The notes under the pieces are model-generated. The model did not search any database and was not told the origin of the DNA. It worked only from the letters and a program-made list of their open reading frames with translations. A DNA stretch of 64,000 bases from the NCBI RefSeq assembly GCF_000615285.1, contig NZ_BALU01000007.1, forward strand, positions 1 through 64,000, written 5' to 3'. Both the position numbers and the translations under genes were made by a program. Shown here in pieces: positions 25,697 through 33,471 of this stretch. Every line of letters begins with the position of its first letter. The stretch's first letter is position 1. The DNA comes from Lactobacillus kitasatonis DSM 16761 = JCM 1039. GTDB taxonomy: Bacteria; Bacillota; Bacilli; Lactobacillales; Lactobacillaceae.

Positions 25697-26335
25697 TTAA
25701 TCAACAACTTGTTTCAAAACCTTTTGATCATTTTGAATCAACTCATCGAGATATTGTTCAATAATTGCATTACCGATGTCGCTACGAGGCACCTTTTTAA
25801 TATCCGTAATGCTTGAATTATCCCAAGTAGCGTAAGTTGTAGCGGAACCGTCACGACTACTCAGGCGATTGATCACCGCGATGCTGTCGATACAATCGTT
25901 GTGAATTCTGTGGCGCTTTTCATCAAGTTCATGGAAAGTTTGACGATATTCTTCGCCGCTTTTTTCTGCCTTCCAAGCAGCCTTTTTATCGTCGAATCGT
26001 ATCACTATTTGACCATATTTGGTGAAATTAGTTAGACAATCCTTGGCAATATCTGCGATCATATCATCTTCGTCGTGCAAATATTGGATGAGAATTTCTG
26101 GATGAAATCCAACAGTTGCTCTCATTTTCTTTCTGATAGCATTCTTGATTTCGTCGTGGGCATTTTGATTGTATGTGTCGACAATAGTTCGTAAATCACT
26201 GGCGTCGTCCAATATTCCGACTTCTTTTAATAGTTGACCTACTTTTAAAATATCTTCCTTAGGATTATTGCTATTAGGAAGATTGAACATTAATTGATCT
26301 GCTTGCTCTAATTTTTCGATGTCTTTGCTTGTCAT
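25697..26335 (-). CDS. Uncharacterised cytoplasmic protein
   Basis: A 212-residue, mostly helical soluble protein with no signal or membrane segment; I do not recognise it. Features seen: a basic middle segment (NAIRKKMRATVGFHPEILIQYL), a charged segment EEYRQTFHELDEKRHRIHND, and a Ser/Thr-rich turn SSRDGSATTYATWDNSS. AAGGAGC ribosome binding site before the ATG at 26335. Small DUF3232-like proteins of lactobacilli have similar sizes, but that is a weak guess. Monocistronic, convergent with the lipoprotein operon. Confidence 0.55.
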   Translation of the reverse strand: MTSKDIEKLEQADQLMFNLPNSNNPKEDILKVGQLLKEVGILDDASDLRTIVDTYNQNAHDEIKNAIRKKMRATVGFHPEILIQYLHDEDDMIADIAKDCLTNFTKYGQIVIRFDDKKAAWKAEKSGEEYRQTFHELDEKRHRIHNDCIDSIAVINRLSSRDGSATTYATWDNSSITDIKKVPRSDIGNAIIEQYLDELIQNDQKVLKQVVD

Positions 26336-26394
26336 GATTGGCTCCTTTCTGCTTACTAGTATTATTATTATAACTACTAAAGTACATTAATTTC

Positions 26395-26408
26395 GTGCAA
26401 ATATGACA
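26395..26408 (+). promoter_or_regulatory. Shared 14-bp upstream motif, copy 2
   Basis: GTGCAAATATGACA, 28 bases before a TATAAT box of the gene at 26488. Confidence 0.5.
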
Positions 26409-26487
26409 ATAAACTAAACAACTAAAATACTGAGTTTATAATAAAAAATGAGTTTCATCGTATTTTTAAGTGAGGTAGATATAGAAG

Positions 26488-27312
26488 ATGATTAATTATT
26501 ATAAAAAGGCTTGGAAAGTTGCTGGTGAATTAAACAAGTTTCAGTATGTAAGATTGACAACTATCTTATGGATACTTGCAGTCATTGATGCATTGTACAT
26601 TCTTGCCACCTATAATTATGCAGGGTTCAGTAGTTTAGGTGCAATGATAGCTAATATAATTGAAGCAATTATTATCGCAATAGTTCTATGTGTGTTGACT
26701 TATGTTAATATTAGATTCTTCCCGTGGGCTAAGCACGTTTCAAAATTTGAAAAGTCTTTGCTTCAAGATATGGAAGATAGTGGTAATCAAGCCTACCAGG
26801 AAACAATAGATGAGGGCCCTAGAGATAAAATGGTGATTCACGAACACCCAGAGACAAGCATAGTTCAAGATGATGCACCACAAAAAGATACTACACCGAC
26901 TAATGTTCCATATAGCGAAGTACAAAATGTTAAAGCAAAATATGGTAGCAATTATGAAATTCGTAGAAATACAGGTGGTAGTACACCAGTTAATGTTCCT
27001 GAAACTTCAAATATTCAAAAGAATTATGGTTCAAATTATGCGGTTGTTGCAAAGAAACCTACTGATGATGAACCGACTACTAGAGAAGTAAGCTCCGTTG
27101 GCTATGATATAAGTTATGTACAAGAAAGTTATAAAGAATTTATTCGACGTGCCAAAACAAATAAGTGGTTAGAAGCTTTTCGAGTATTTTTAACTCGTAT
27201 GTTGCTTTATCCAGTACTTAATACCATAATTAATTTTATTTTGTGGCCATTTTCATTTTTAATTGGTGCATATAAGATGAGATCTACTGTTAAAGCGCAA
27301 AACAATAAATAA
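26488..27312 (+). CDS. Membrane protein with KYGSNY repeats
   Basis: A 274-residue protein with two N-terminal membrane segments (about residues 25-43 and 50-76), a long polar middle, and one C-terminal membrane segment (about 240-260). The middle contains two copies of a motif: VKAKYGSNYEI and IQKNYGSNYAV, each preceded by a P-x-N-V-P segment. Family not recognised. Weak GTGAGGT ribosome binding site. The gene has the shared upstream motif (26395) also found before galU, a small RNA and an SLAP protein, which hints at common control with envelope genes. Confidence 0.6.
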   Translation: MINYYKKAWKVAGELNKFQYVRLTTILWILAVIDALYILATYNYAGFSSLGAMIANIIEAIIIAIVLCVLTYVNIRFFPWAKHVSKFEKSLLQDMEDSGNQAYQETIDEGPRDKMVIHEHPETSIVQDDAPQKDTTPTNVPYSEVQNVKAKYGSNYEIRRNTGGSTPVNVPETSNIQKNYGSNYAVVAKKPTDDEPTTREVSSVGYDISYVQESYKEFIRRAKTNKWLEAFRVFLTRMLLYPVLNTIINFILWPFSFLIGAYKMRSTVKAQNNK

Positions 27313-27336
27313 AGTGTATAATAATACACAGATCAT

Positions 27337-27380
27337 ACCTCTCGCAATGACAGTCTTTTCTATCAGCGAGAGGTTTTTCA
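27337..27380 (+). terminator. Terminator after the KYGSNY protein
   Basis: ACCTCTCGC and GCGAGAGGT around a long loop, then TTTTT. Confidence 0.7.
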
Positions 27381-27392
27381 TCATCAATTTTT

Positions 27393-27406
27393 GTGCATAT
27401 ATGACA
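27393..27406 (+). promoter_or_regulatory. Shared 14-bp upstream motif, copy 3
   Basis: GTGCATATATGACA; here the TGACAT end is about 18 bases from the TATAAT box of the predicted RNA at 27438. Confidence 0.4.
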
Positions 27407-27437
27407 TAAATTGGTCTATTTTTGTTATAATACGCCT

Positions 27438-27543
27438 GAGGCAAAACCTCGTACTCTATATCTTAAAAAATTAGTATTTTCAATTAAAATTTTGTATATT
27501 TTGAGGTTGAGCTGGTCCCAGATTTTCATCTGGGACTTTTTTT
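27438..27543 (+). ncRNA. Predicted small RNA with own promoter and terminator
   Basis: TATAAT at 27426-27431 (preceded by TTTTTGT) starts a transcript of about 105 nt. AACCTC near the 5' end pairs with GAGGTT near 27502, closing an AT-rich interior, then GTCCCAGAT / ATCTGGGAC and seven T terminate it. No open frame. Confidence 0.5.
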
Positions 27544-27645
27544 ATTGCAAAATATGTATTTTAAACAAAAAATACCTGCATTTAAAATAACGGGTGTTGT
27601 CATAGTAAACGAAGAGAGTTAAGAGTTGAATGTGAGGTAATTCTT

Positions 27646-27762
27646 ATGAAAAACGAGGAAATGACTTTAAACACTGCTGATGAATTCAAGTTTGCTGAAC
27701 GTACTTTTACAGCAAAGGACATGAATGAAATGTTGGCAGAACAAGGCTGGGTAGCAGCTTAA
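27646..27762 (+). CDS. 38-residue peptide of unknown function
   Basis: ATG at 27646 with GTGAGG 9 bases upstream; 38 residues starting MKNEEMTLNTADEFKFAER and ending MNEMLAEQGWVAA. It is acidic, has no signal peptide or membrane helix, and is followed by its own terminator. The length and the short leader-like N-terminus would allow a modified-peptide precursor, but no modifying enzyme or exporter is adjacent. Codon use is ordinary for the chromosome, supporting real expression. Confidence 0.5.
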   Translation: MKNEEMTLNTADEFKFAERTFTAKDMNEMLAEQGWVAA

Positions 27763-27822
27763 TCAAGATTTTAAAACGCGACTAATTCTAATTACGGCAG
27801 CATCTGCCTGCCTCACATATTA

Positions 27823-27864
27823 AAAATGGAACCTGATGTGATATGCATTGGGTTTCATTTTTGT
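27823..27864 (+). terminator. Terminator of the 38-residue peptide gene
   Basis: AATGGAACC pairs with GGGTTTCATT, then TTTTG. Confidence 0.6.
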
Positions 27865-27878
27865 TTTTACAAATAAAA

Positions 27879-27936
27879 AAGGCATCCCTAGCAAGTGAAT
27901 GGGAAGGATCAGCTACTCACTTGAAGGGATGCTATT
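27879..27936 (-). terminator. Long hairpin terminating the minus-strand TetR remnant
   Basis: Read on the minus strand, AGCATCCC...AAGTGA pairs with TCACTT...GGGATGC and is followed by CTTTTTT. Confidence 0.6.
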
Positions 27937-27949
27937 TTGGTAGGCAGGC

Positions 27950-28479
27950 TTATGCTTGCAAGCGTTCTTGTTCATCATTTGGGTCCAAAATCGGGTTTAA
28001 ATTATTATTCATTCTTGAGATAGTTTTAAGCATATCTTCTGATGATATCTTAAGGTTGATGTTTTCGGTCAAAGCAATTACTGAGCAGATCAAAAAGAGG
28101 TCAACTTTGATATCGGCGTGGACAGATTTCTGCAAGAAGCGGAGCAACGATGCCGGTCAAACGATTGATGACATTTTCGTTGTTGCAGATGACTTCGTGA
28201 ATCAAGCCTGAAACTTCCTTGAAAGCTGCCATTAAACGCTCGTTCAATTCAGAAATGGATTTTGCGGTCTTGTAGGAAAGCTTGCTCTTGAAACTACCCA
28301 AAGCAATGGACAAAATTTCGTCTTGTAAAGCTTCTTTGCTGTTGAAAATGTGACATAACTGAAAAATGTCCAGCTTTGGCAATCTTATTGATGGTGATAT
28401 TTGAAAAATTACCTTTGTTGAATAATTCGTAGCCATATTCTACGATGAAAATTCTCTTTTTAGTTGATGTCTTAGTCAT
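27950..28479 (-). pseudogene. TetR/AcrR regulator with two frameshifts
   Basis: Three frames together make one regulator: MTKTSTKKRIFIVEYGYELF...ITINKIAKAG (helix-turn-helix, from 28479), then IFNSKEALQDEILSIALGSF...VAPLLAEICPR (ligand domain), then RFLQKSVHADIKVDLFLICS to the stop at 27950. The breaks lie near 28350 and 28145 and each shifts the frame by +1 (or -2). As written no functional protein is made. No clear target gene is adjacent; another decayed TetR gene follows at 28820. Confidence 0.6.
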
Positions 28480-28594
28480 ACTAAAAAAACTCTTTACTCT
28501 GAAATTTTGTTTTTGAAAACTAATTTGCAGTTTTCATAACTTTTTGTCTTGATTGAATAGAGCTTGAGCCATATTTTGGGTAAAATCATTCATG

Positions 28595-28660
28595 AAGGAG
28601 TTCTTCTTTCCGTATGTGTTTTTTTGTTCAAACCAATCATACGAGAAAGGAACTCCTTTT
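28595..28660. other. Long imperfect hairpin in a 340-bp gene-free stretch
   Basis: AAGGAGTTC at 28595 pairs with GAACTCCTT at 28650, and CTTTC-CGTATG with CATACG-AGAAAG inside it, followed by TTTT. It could be a terminator, a small RNA or an IS-derived remnant. Nothing else was seen between 28480 and 28819 apart from AT-rich promoter-like DNA. Confidence 0.4.
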
Positions 28661-28819
28661 TCTAATGTTTCAAGAAATTAATTTAAGGAATTATCCATCC
28701 TTACACAAACTATTTTACGGTCTCAATCCCAGCATGATAGCGTTAATTTAAGTTAATATAATTGCTAAATAATATGGTAAAGATTTAATATTATATAACT
28801 AACATGGAGTTGATAGAGT

Positions 28820-29449
28820 ATGGATATAAGAATAACAAATACTAAGAATCGGATTCAGGATGGCTTGGTTAAAGCGGTCCAAGAGTAACCATTATATAAA
28901 GTGAAAGATAAAGACATAATTGAGAAGTCGCAAGTTTCTGCGGCCAGTTTTTATAAGTATTATTCAGATAAGAGTGAAGTGCTCGACGATTTGGAAAATG
29001 ATTTGATGGCAAAATTTAGAAAAGCAGTTGCAAAGGATATTAAGCACTGGCAAACTATGAACCATTCACTAAGTAAGAAGGATATGGATCGTTTGATTGA
29101 TCAAAATATTAACGAGCTGATCAATTTTGCTACAGAAAATCATGAGTCTGTTTCTACGCTTTTGTCGAGAAATGGTGATGCTAATTTTCCATATCGGATC
29201 ATTGAGTACTCAACTAGGATGATCGAACGAGCAATCATTTATTACTACAGTCTTTATCACCAAGAGCGTCTCTTGAGTAAAAAGAATACCAAATTGCAGT
29301 TCATTTCAAGACAATACGCTTTGGCATTCTTGGAGCCATTGCTCATTTGACAACATCATTCAGATCAAATGACGGTCAGAGACATCAAGAGCATGATCAA
29401 GTTGAATGTGATGAAGTCACCATATGAACTTTCAACGCATGGTTTGTAA
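28820..29449 (+). pseudogene. TetR/AcrR regulator with two in-frame stops
   Basis: A single frame from ATG 28820 to TAA 29447-29449 encodes a TetR protein of about 209 codons but contains TAA at 28886 (after VKAVQE, where a Lys is expected before PLYKV) and TGA at 29348 (after LEPLLI, before QHHSDQMTVRDIKSM). The helix-turn-helix segment KDIIEKSQVSAASFYKYYSD and the helical ligand domain are otherwise intact. A shorter product from GTG at 28901 would lack half of the DNA-binding domain. Both changes are single-base substitutions to stops, unlike the frameshifts elsewhere. Confidence 0.65.
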
Positions 29450-29467
29450 AAATTGAATAATACTAAA

Positions 29468-29503
29468 AAAGCCCCGCAATCGAAATGACTGCGAGGCTTT
29501 TTT
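29468..29503 (+). terminator. Terminator after the TetR remnant
   Basis: AGCC-C-CGCA pairs with TGCG-A-GGCT, then TTTTTT. Confidence 0.7.
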
Positions 29504-29638
29504 GTAGAAAGGAGGTTAACCAATATCACAAAATGAACATGGAAAAATCGTAAATTAATTTTTTATTGTAAAAACGTTCTTACACTATTACTAACAATTT
29601 AAGATCGAAAAATGGGCCAAATTCGTTGTGAAAATTTT

Positions 29639-29652
29639 GTGCAAATAAGACA
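29639..29652 (+). promoter_or_regulatory. Shared 14-bp upstream motif, copy 4
   Basis: GTGCAAATAAGACA, 28 bases before TATGAT, the -10 box of the SLAP protein gene; the same distance as in copy 2. Confidence 0.5.
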
Positions 29653-29732
29653 TATCTGTTGGATTTTTTATAAGAAGTGCTATGATACAAACGTAATTAG
29701 ATAAAATTTTAGATATCGAGGCAATATTTATA

Positions 29733-30779
29733 ATGAAGAAGAATTTTATTAAACATAGTAGTGTCGTCGTAGCCGCATTATTGGCAGCTGCTTCAGTTGG
29801 CGCAGCAACTGGTAATGTTAAGGCTGATACTACAAATACTGTAACCGAAAACGGTCATTTTGAGACTGTAACTACAGATAAGGGTAGCGAAGATCAACCC
29901 AAAGCCAATACTACTGCAGGGACTAAAGTAACTCCAAAAACTGATAATCCAACTTCATCTGATAGTAAAGGGGATCAATCAGCTCAAGGTGGTCAAAAGC
30001 AAAATACTCCAGCTTCAGGTACTCAAACTGGTAACAATACTTCAACTGGTAATGCAAGTGACTCAACCAACACCAGCAAAGCCAATGTAACTCAAGGTTC
30101 AAACACCAACGCTGGTTCAACCATTGGCAACACTACCAACGGTTCAAACCAAGGTACTACTAACAATGGTCAAACCACTAACGGTTCAACTACCACAACT
30201 GGTACTACAACCAACATCAATGGTACCCAAAACACAACCAACTCAAACACTACTGCTAACAACAACTCTAGTGCAAACAATTCTTCAACCTTTACTAGCC
30301 AACAACCAGCAGACAACAACTCAAACTCAACCAGCTCAACTACTTCAACTAGCACCACTTCAGCTGCTAAGCCTGTAGTTCGTATTGCTCAAAGATCTTA
30401 CGTTTACACCAAGAGCGGCAAGATTGCTAGAAAGAACGGCAAGCGTGTCGTTTTGAAGAAATCATCAACTCGTTCATTGAGCAACGCTAAGTTGGTAACT
30501 ATCAAGGGTCAAAAGTACTACCAAATCGGCAAGAACCAATACGTTAAAGCTTCAAACGTTATTGCTCCAATCAGAAAAGCTAACGTAAGAGCCGTTGTTA
30601 AGGGTAGAAAGAACGCTAGAGTTCGTGCTTACACTTCAACTGGTAAGCGTACTCGCAGCTACCTTTCAGGTAGAAAGAGCTACAAGTTCACTGCAAGACG
30701 TAGTATTAACGGCAGAACCTACTACAAGGTTTCAGGCAGAAACTTATGGATTCCAGCAAGCAAGTTAAATATTAGATAA
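29733..30779 (+). CDS. S-layer-associated protein with SLAP domain
   Basis: A 348-residue secreted protein. Signal peptide MKKNFIKHSSVVVAALLAAA with cleavage near VKADT (residue 32); then about 180 residues of low-complexity Thr/Asn/Ser/Gln, probably a glycosylated or extended spacer; then two C-terminal SLAP repeats (about residues 215-348: RSYVYTKSGKIARKNGKR and NARVRAYTSTGKRTRSYL), very basic, which bind wall polymers. It is therefore noncovalently attached to the cell wall or S-layer. GAGG ribosome binding site. The shared upstream motif at 29639 suggests regulated expression. Confidence 0.85.
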   Translation: MKKNFIKHSSVVVAALLAAASVGAATGNVKADTTNTVTENGHFETVTTDKGSEDQPKANTTAGTKVTPKTDNPTSSDSKGDQSAQGGQKQNTPASGTQTGNNTSTGNASDSTNTSKANVTQGSNTNAGSTIGNTTNGSNQGTTNNGQTTNGSTTTTGTTTNINGTQNTTNSNTTANNNSSANNSSTFTSQQPADNNSNSTSSTTSTSTTSAAKPVVRIAQRSYVYTKSGKIARKNGKRVVLKKSSTRSLSNAKLVTIKGQKYYQIGKNQYVKASNVIAPIRKANVRAVVKGRKNARVRAYTSTGKRTRSYLSGRKSYKFTARRSINGRTYYKVSGRNLWIPASKLNIR

Positions 30780-30796
30780 TTTGCGTTAAATATTAA

Positions 30797-30830
30797 AGAA
30801 GAGTCGGATCAATTTTCCGACTCTTTTTTT
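30797..30830 (+). terminator. Terminator of the SLAP gene
   Basis: AAGAGTCGGA and TCCGACTCTT with eight T. Confidence 0.85.
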
Positions 30831-30837
30831 TGCAAAC

Positions 30838-30877
30838 AAAAAAGTGAGGCTTGCAAACACTGTAATCCTCACTTTTA
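30838..30877. terminator. Hairpin ending the minus-strand small transcript
   Basis: AAAAGTGAGG and CCTCACTTTT; on the minus strand it is followed by TTTTTT. Confidence 0.65.
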
Positions 30878-30910
30878 ATATCCAGAACACAGATCAAGCG
30901 CCTGTCTACG

Positions 30911-31003
30911 CTAGAGGCTCCTGGCCTGATGGGTGTCTCGATATGTGGTATTTTTTATATTTCGATTGAAAGAACAATTATCATCTTCAATATTCAATAT
31001 CAC
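30911..31003 (-). CDS. Possible 30-residue ORF in a catabolite-regulated transcript
   Basis: GTG at 31003 with GAGG 7 bases upstream opens 30 codons (VILNIEDDNCSFNRNIKNTT, then YRDTHQARSL). It sits between a cre-like palindrome at 31048 and a terminator at 30838, so a minus-strand transcript of about 200 nt is plausible. The peptide is not recognised and may be a leader or a gene remnant. Confidence 0.3.
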   Translation of the reverse strand: MILNIEDDNCSFNRNIKNTTYRDTHQARSL

Positions 31004-31047
31004 AACAGCACCTCATTTCTAAATCTGGTTTTGTTGGTTTTTATAAA

Positions 31048-31059
31048 GTAAGCGCTTAC
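31048..31059. promoter_or_regulatory. Palindromic cre-like site
   Basis: GTAAGCGCTTAC, a perfect palindrome matching the cre core. It lies near the expected start of a minus-strand transcript and about 140 bases upstream of the acetyltransferase gene at 31190. Confidence 0.5.
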
Positions 31060-31189
31060 CTTATCTAAACTTAATATATCATATAATCGCCAAATTTTGT
31101 AGTCTTTTAATTCTGGAAACGGCAAAAAGCGTTAAAACATGTTACATTAGATATAGACAATATATTAATTCTTATTTTTAGAGGTAGAA

Positions 31190-31753
31190 ATGATTAGACA
31201 AGCAAGAAAAACAGATTTCCCATTTGTATATCCTATTCTTAAGCAGATTTTTGACGAAATGCAGATGAAGTCGATTGAAAAATTGCCCGAAGACCAATTC
31301 TATAGTTTGATGAAACTGGGCTTTATTTCAGAAGACTATCGTTATTCTTACCGCCGTGTTTGGGTGGATGAGAGAGATGGCAAGATTGTCGGTATTCTCG
31401 ACATGTATCCATACAAGGACCAAAAGATCATCGATGTTGTTTTGCGTCACAACTATGCTAAGACTGGCTTGCCAATTTCAACAGTGATTTTCGACGATCA
31501 AGAAGCTTGGCCACATGAATGGTACATCGATTCTTTGGCGGTTCATCCCGACCACTGGGGTGAAGGAATCGCCAGCAGCTTAATGGACGAAGCTGAAAAG
31601 ATTGCTAAGGATCACGGCTACAAGATTATTAGCTTGAATGTGGATAAAGAAAATCCACGCGCAAAAAAGCTCTACGATCACAAAGGCTACGAAACAGAAA
31701 AGTCAATGACAATCGGTGATCGTACTTATGATCATATGATTAAGCATATTTAA
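31190..31753 (+). CDS. GNAT-family N-acetyltransferase
   Basis: A 187-residue GNAT enzyme. The acetyl-CoA loop HPDHWGEGIASSLMDEAEKI lies at about residues 120-140, followed by SLNVDKENPRAKKLYDHKGYE, the typical C-terminal fold end. The substrate is unknown; members modify small amines, amino acids or protein N-termini in the cytoplasm. AGAGGT ribosome binding site, monocistronic, with its own terminator shared with the convergent TetR-like gene. Confidence 0.85.
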   Translation: MIRQARKTDFPFVYPILKQIFDEMQMKSIEKLPEDQFYSLMKLGFISEDYRYSYRRVWVDERDGKIVGILDMYPYKDQKIIDVVLRHNYAKTGLPISTVIFDDQEAWPHEWYIDSLAVHPDHWGEGIASSLMDEAEKIAKDHGYKIISLNVDKENPRAKKLYDHKGYETEKSMTIGDRTYDHMIKHI

Positions 31754-31756
31754 TGA

Positions 31757-31787
31757 GAAAAGGGATGCCGCGTGCATCCCTTTTTTA
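31757..31787. terminator. Terminator between acetyltransferase and TetR-like gene
   Basis: AAAAGGGATGC and GCATCCCTTTT with further T residues. Confidence 0.8.
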
Positions 31788-32294
31788 TACCTTCTTCGCT
31801 AACATGAATCTTACTTCATTATAGATATCGCATGCATTCTTTTCGCGTTCGTGAACCAACCAATCGGTAACGTGTGAGAAGAGCACAGAAGTGATGCTCT
31901 TAATGTGGACATTTGAATATTTACTGCTATGCAAGTGCTTTTGCAACTCTTGGAAAAATGTATTGCGGATTTCTTGGCAAATGTGACGAGATTTATTTTT
32001 AGATACAAGATGATAAATGTTGGTGTAGAAAAGACGAGTCTGATCGATATGTTCTAAAAAAGCAAAAATAATTTGTTCAGTGTCGCAATTACGATGGTTG
32101 CGAAAATGCTGACGGATATTGTATTGGATAACGTCACAGAACATATCAGGCATATCTACATAAGTTCTATAGAAAACGCCGCGCGTGATGCCAACTGTCT
32201 TACAAAACTGAGTAACAGAATATTTATTTCTTAGTCGGTATGTTAATTCTTCCTTCAAAATCTTGTTTGCGATGAGTGTATTCAACTCATTCAC
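31785..32294 (-). CDS. TetR-like transcriptional regulator
   Basis: A 169-residue protein with an N-terminal helix-turn-helix (YSVTQFCKTVGITRGVFYRTYVDMPDMF, about residues 25-52, given by position) and a short helical ligand domain. It fits the TetR_C_7/DhaS-like group of short TetR proteins. The ATG at 32294 has GGGGAGGTG upstream. It is a single gene; no divergent partner with palindromic operator was found within 300 bases, so its target is unknown. Confidence 0.75.
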   Translation of the reverse strand: MNELNTLIANKILKEELTYRLRNKYSVTQFCKTVGITRGVFYRTYVDMPDMFCDVIQYNIRQHFRNHRNCDTEQIIFAFLEHIDQTRLFYTNIYHLVSKNKSRHICQEIRNTFFQELQKHLHSSKYSNVHIKSITSVLFSHVTDWLVHEREKNACDIYNEVRFMLAKKV

Positions 32295-32493
32295 CTCCCC
32301 TATATAATAACAAGATCAATTGTGTCCCCTTTTGATTTATAGATATAAAATATACCAGTAGTACAAAAATATAGCAATAGTATTTTTGATAAAATTTGAT
32401 TTAAAGCTCGATATAGGCATGATTAATGGGCTAAAGACGTTTTTGTATGATATTAAAAATTTTTGAGAAATAAAAAACATGGCTTAATATAAA

Positions 32494-32538
32494 AAGGGCA
32501 GGTTGTATGAAAATCTCATACAATCTGCCTTATTTTTG
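32494..32538 (+). terminator. Hairpin in the gene-free stretch 32295-32622
   Basis: AAGGGCAGGTTGTATGA pairs with TCATACAATCTGCCTT, then TTTTTG. It ends an unidentified plus-strand transcript; no gene was seen upstream of it on this strand. Confidence 0.6.
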
Positions 32539-32545
32539 CAAATTA

Positions 32546-32584
32546 AAAGAGCCCAAATAGGTGACTGAACCATTTGAACTCTTG
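32546..32584 (-). terminator. Terminator of the SEC10/PgrA-like gene at 32623
   Basis: On the minus strand AAGAGTTCAAATGG pairs with CCTATTTGGGCTCTT, followed by TTAATTT. Confidence 0.55.
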
Positions 32585-32622
32585 GATTAGGAACTTTATT
32601 AAAATGAAACTACAAATTCAGA

Positions 32623-33471
32623 TTAGCGATTAAATTTCTTGTAGTTTTGAATGTAACGTTTTGCAACACCCATCATGTGAACACTGATCTTGCTTGGGTC
32701 ATCCTTCAAACCACTGAAGCTAACACCAAAGTACTTAGTCTTAGCATCGTAGTTTTTAGTACGGCAACCAAGTAAGTCACCAGCGTGTTCCCATTCAGTG
32801 TATCTTGAAGAATCATTCATTTGACTATCTGAACCATAGAAACCACCGAAAAGCATTTGCTTAACATTAAAGTAAATTTGGCTCTTCAATGCTGACATGG
32901 TACGTACGTTAGTGTGATATTCAGATGAGATAGGTAAGCCAGCTTCGTCTTCATAAACTTGGCCCACTCTTGAATTAAGGCCTGAAGCTTTAGCTGCACG
33001 TTCGATACCTGGAACATAGTGATCAGCATCCCAGCAAGATCTGTTGTGATCGTAGTATTGATCAGCTACACGATCAGCAAAGTGTAAAGCACCAGTCTTG
33101 TAAGTCCAAGATTGCTTGCCGAGTTGGTTACGAGCAGAGTTGATTAAACTTAAAGTGTATTTACTTAATTCAACCTTTTGACTGTTAGTTAATTTAGTCA
33201 CGTTAACTAAAGTGTTGTCAGAACCTGCACCGCTATAAGTGTTATCCTTCATACCTTTCTTTGAAGCGTTGATTAAGGCCTTGCTTGCTTTACCAGTTTG
33301 GTTCCATTTAATAATAGCACTCTTGGTATAACCAGATGGTAAAGTGATTGAAGCAGCTTCAGCAGTAGAAGAAGTTGAAGTATTTCCATTGTTTTCCAAA
33401 GCGGTAACAGCACCACCGGCTAGTGCGGCAGCAATACTAAGGGTTAATAAAAGTTTAACGTTCTTTCTCAT
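32623..33471 (-). CDS. SEC10/PgrA-like secreted CAP-domain protein
   Basis: A 282-residue secreted protein. Signal peptide MRKNVKLLLTLSIAAALAGG with cleavage near AEAAS (residue 40); the body contains the SEC10/PgrA surface-exclusion-type region with a CAP-like fold: LTNSQKVELSKYTLSLINSA, ADRVADQYYDHNRSCWDADH, and YTEWEHAGDLLGC. No LPxTG anchor was seen, so it is released or wall-bound by charge. Cys pairs (SCWDAD, LLGCRT) could form a disulfide. It is an intact relative of the frameshifted gene at 22320. GGGGATTAGG precedes the ATG. Confidence 0.75.
   Translation of the reverse strand: MRKNVKLLLTLSIAAALAGGAVTALENNGNTSTSSTAEAASITLPSGYTKSAIIKWNQTGKASKALINASKKGMKDNTYSGAGSDNTLVNVTKLTNSQKVELSKYTLSLINSARNQLGKQSWTYKTGALHFADRVADQYYDHNRSCWDADHYVPGIERAAKASGLNSRVGQVYEDEAGLPISSEYHTNVRTMSALKSQIYFNVKQMLFGGFYGSDSQMNDSSRYTEWEHAGDLLGCRTKNYDAKTKYFGVSFSGLKDDPSKISVHMMGVAKRYIQNYKKFNR

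Noticed and set aside
27646..27762. Bacteriocin precursor for the exporter at 53646
   Set aside because: No double-glycine leader, acidic, and 26 kb away from the exporter.
27843..28211. Plus-strand frame of 122 codons
   Set aside because: It is the antisense of the TetR remnant, whose protein similarity is clear on the minus strand.
30124..30378. Long open frames on both strands inside the SLAP protein gene
   Set aside because: They are produced by the Thr/Asn/Gln-rich repeat codons of the true gene and have no ribosome sites.
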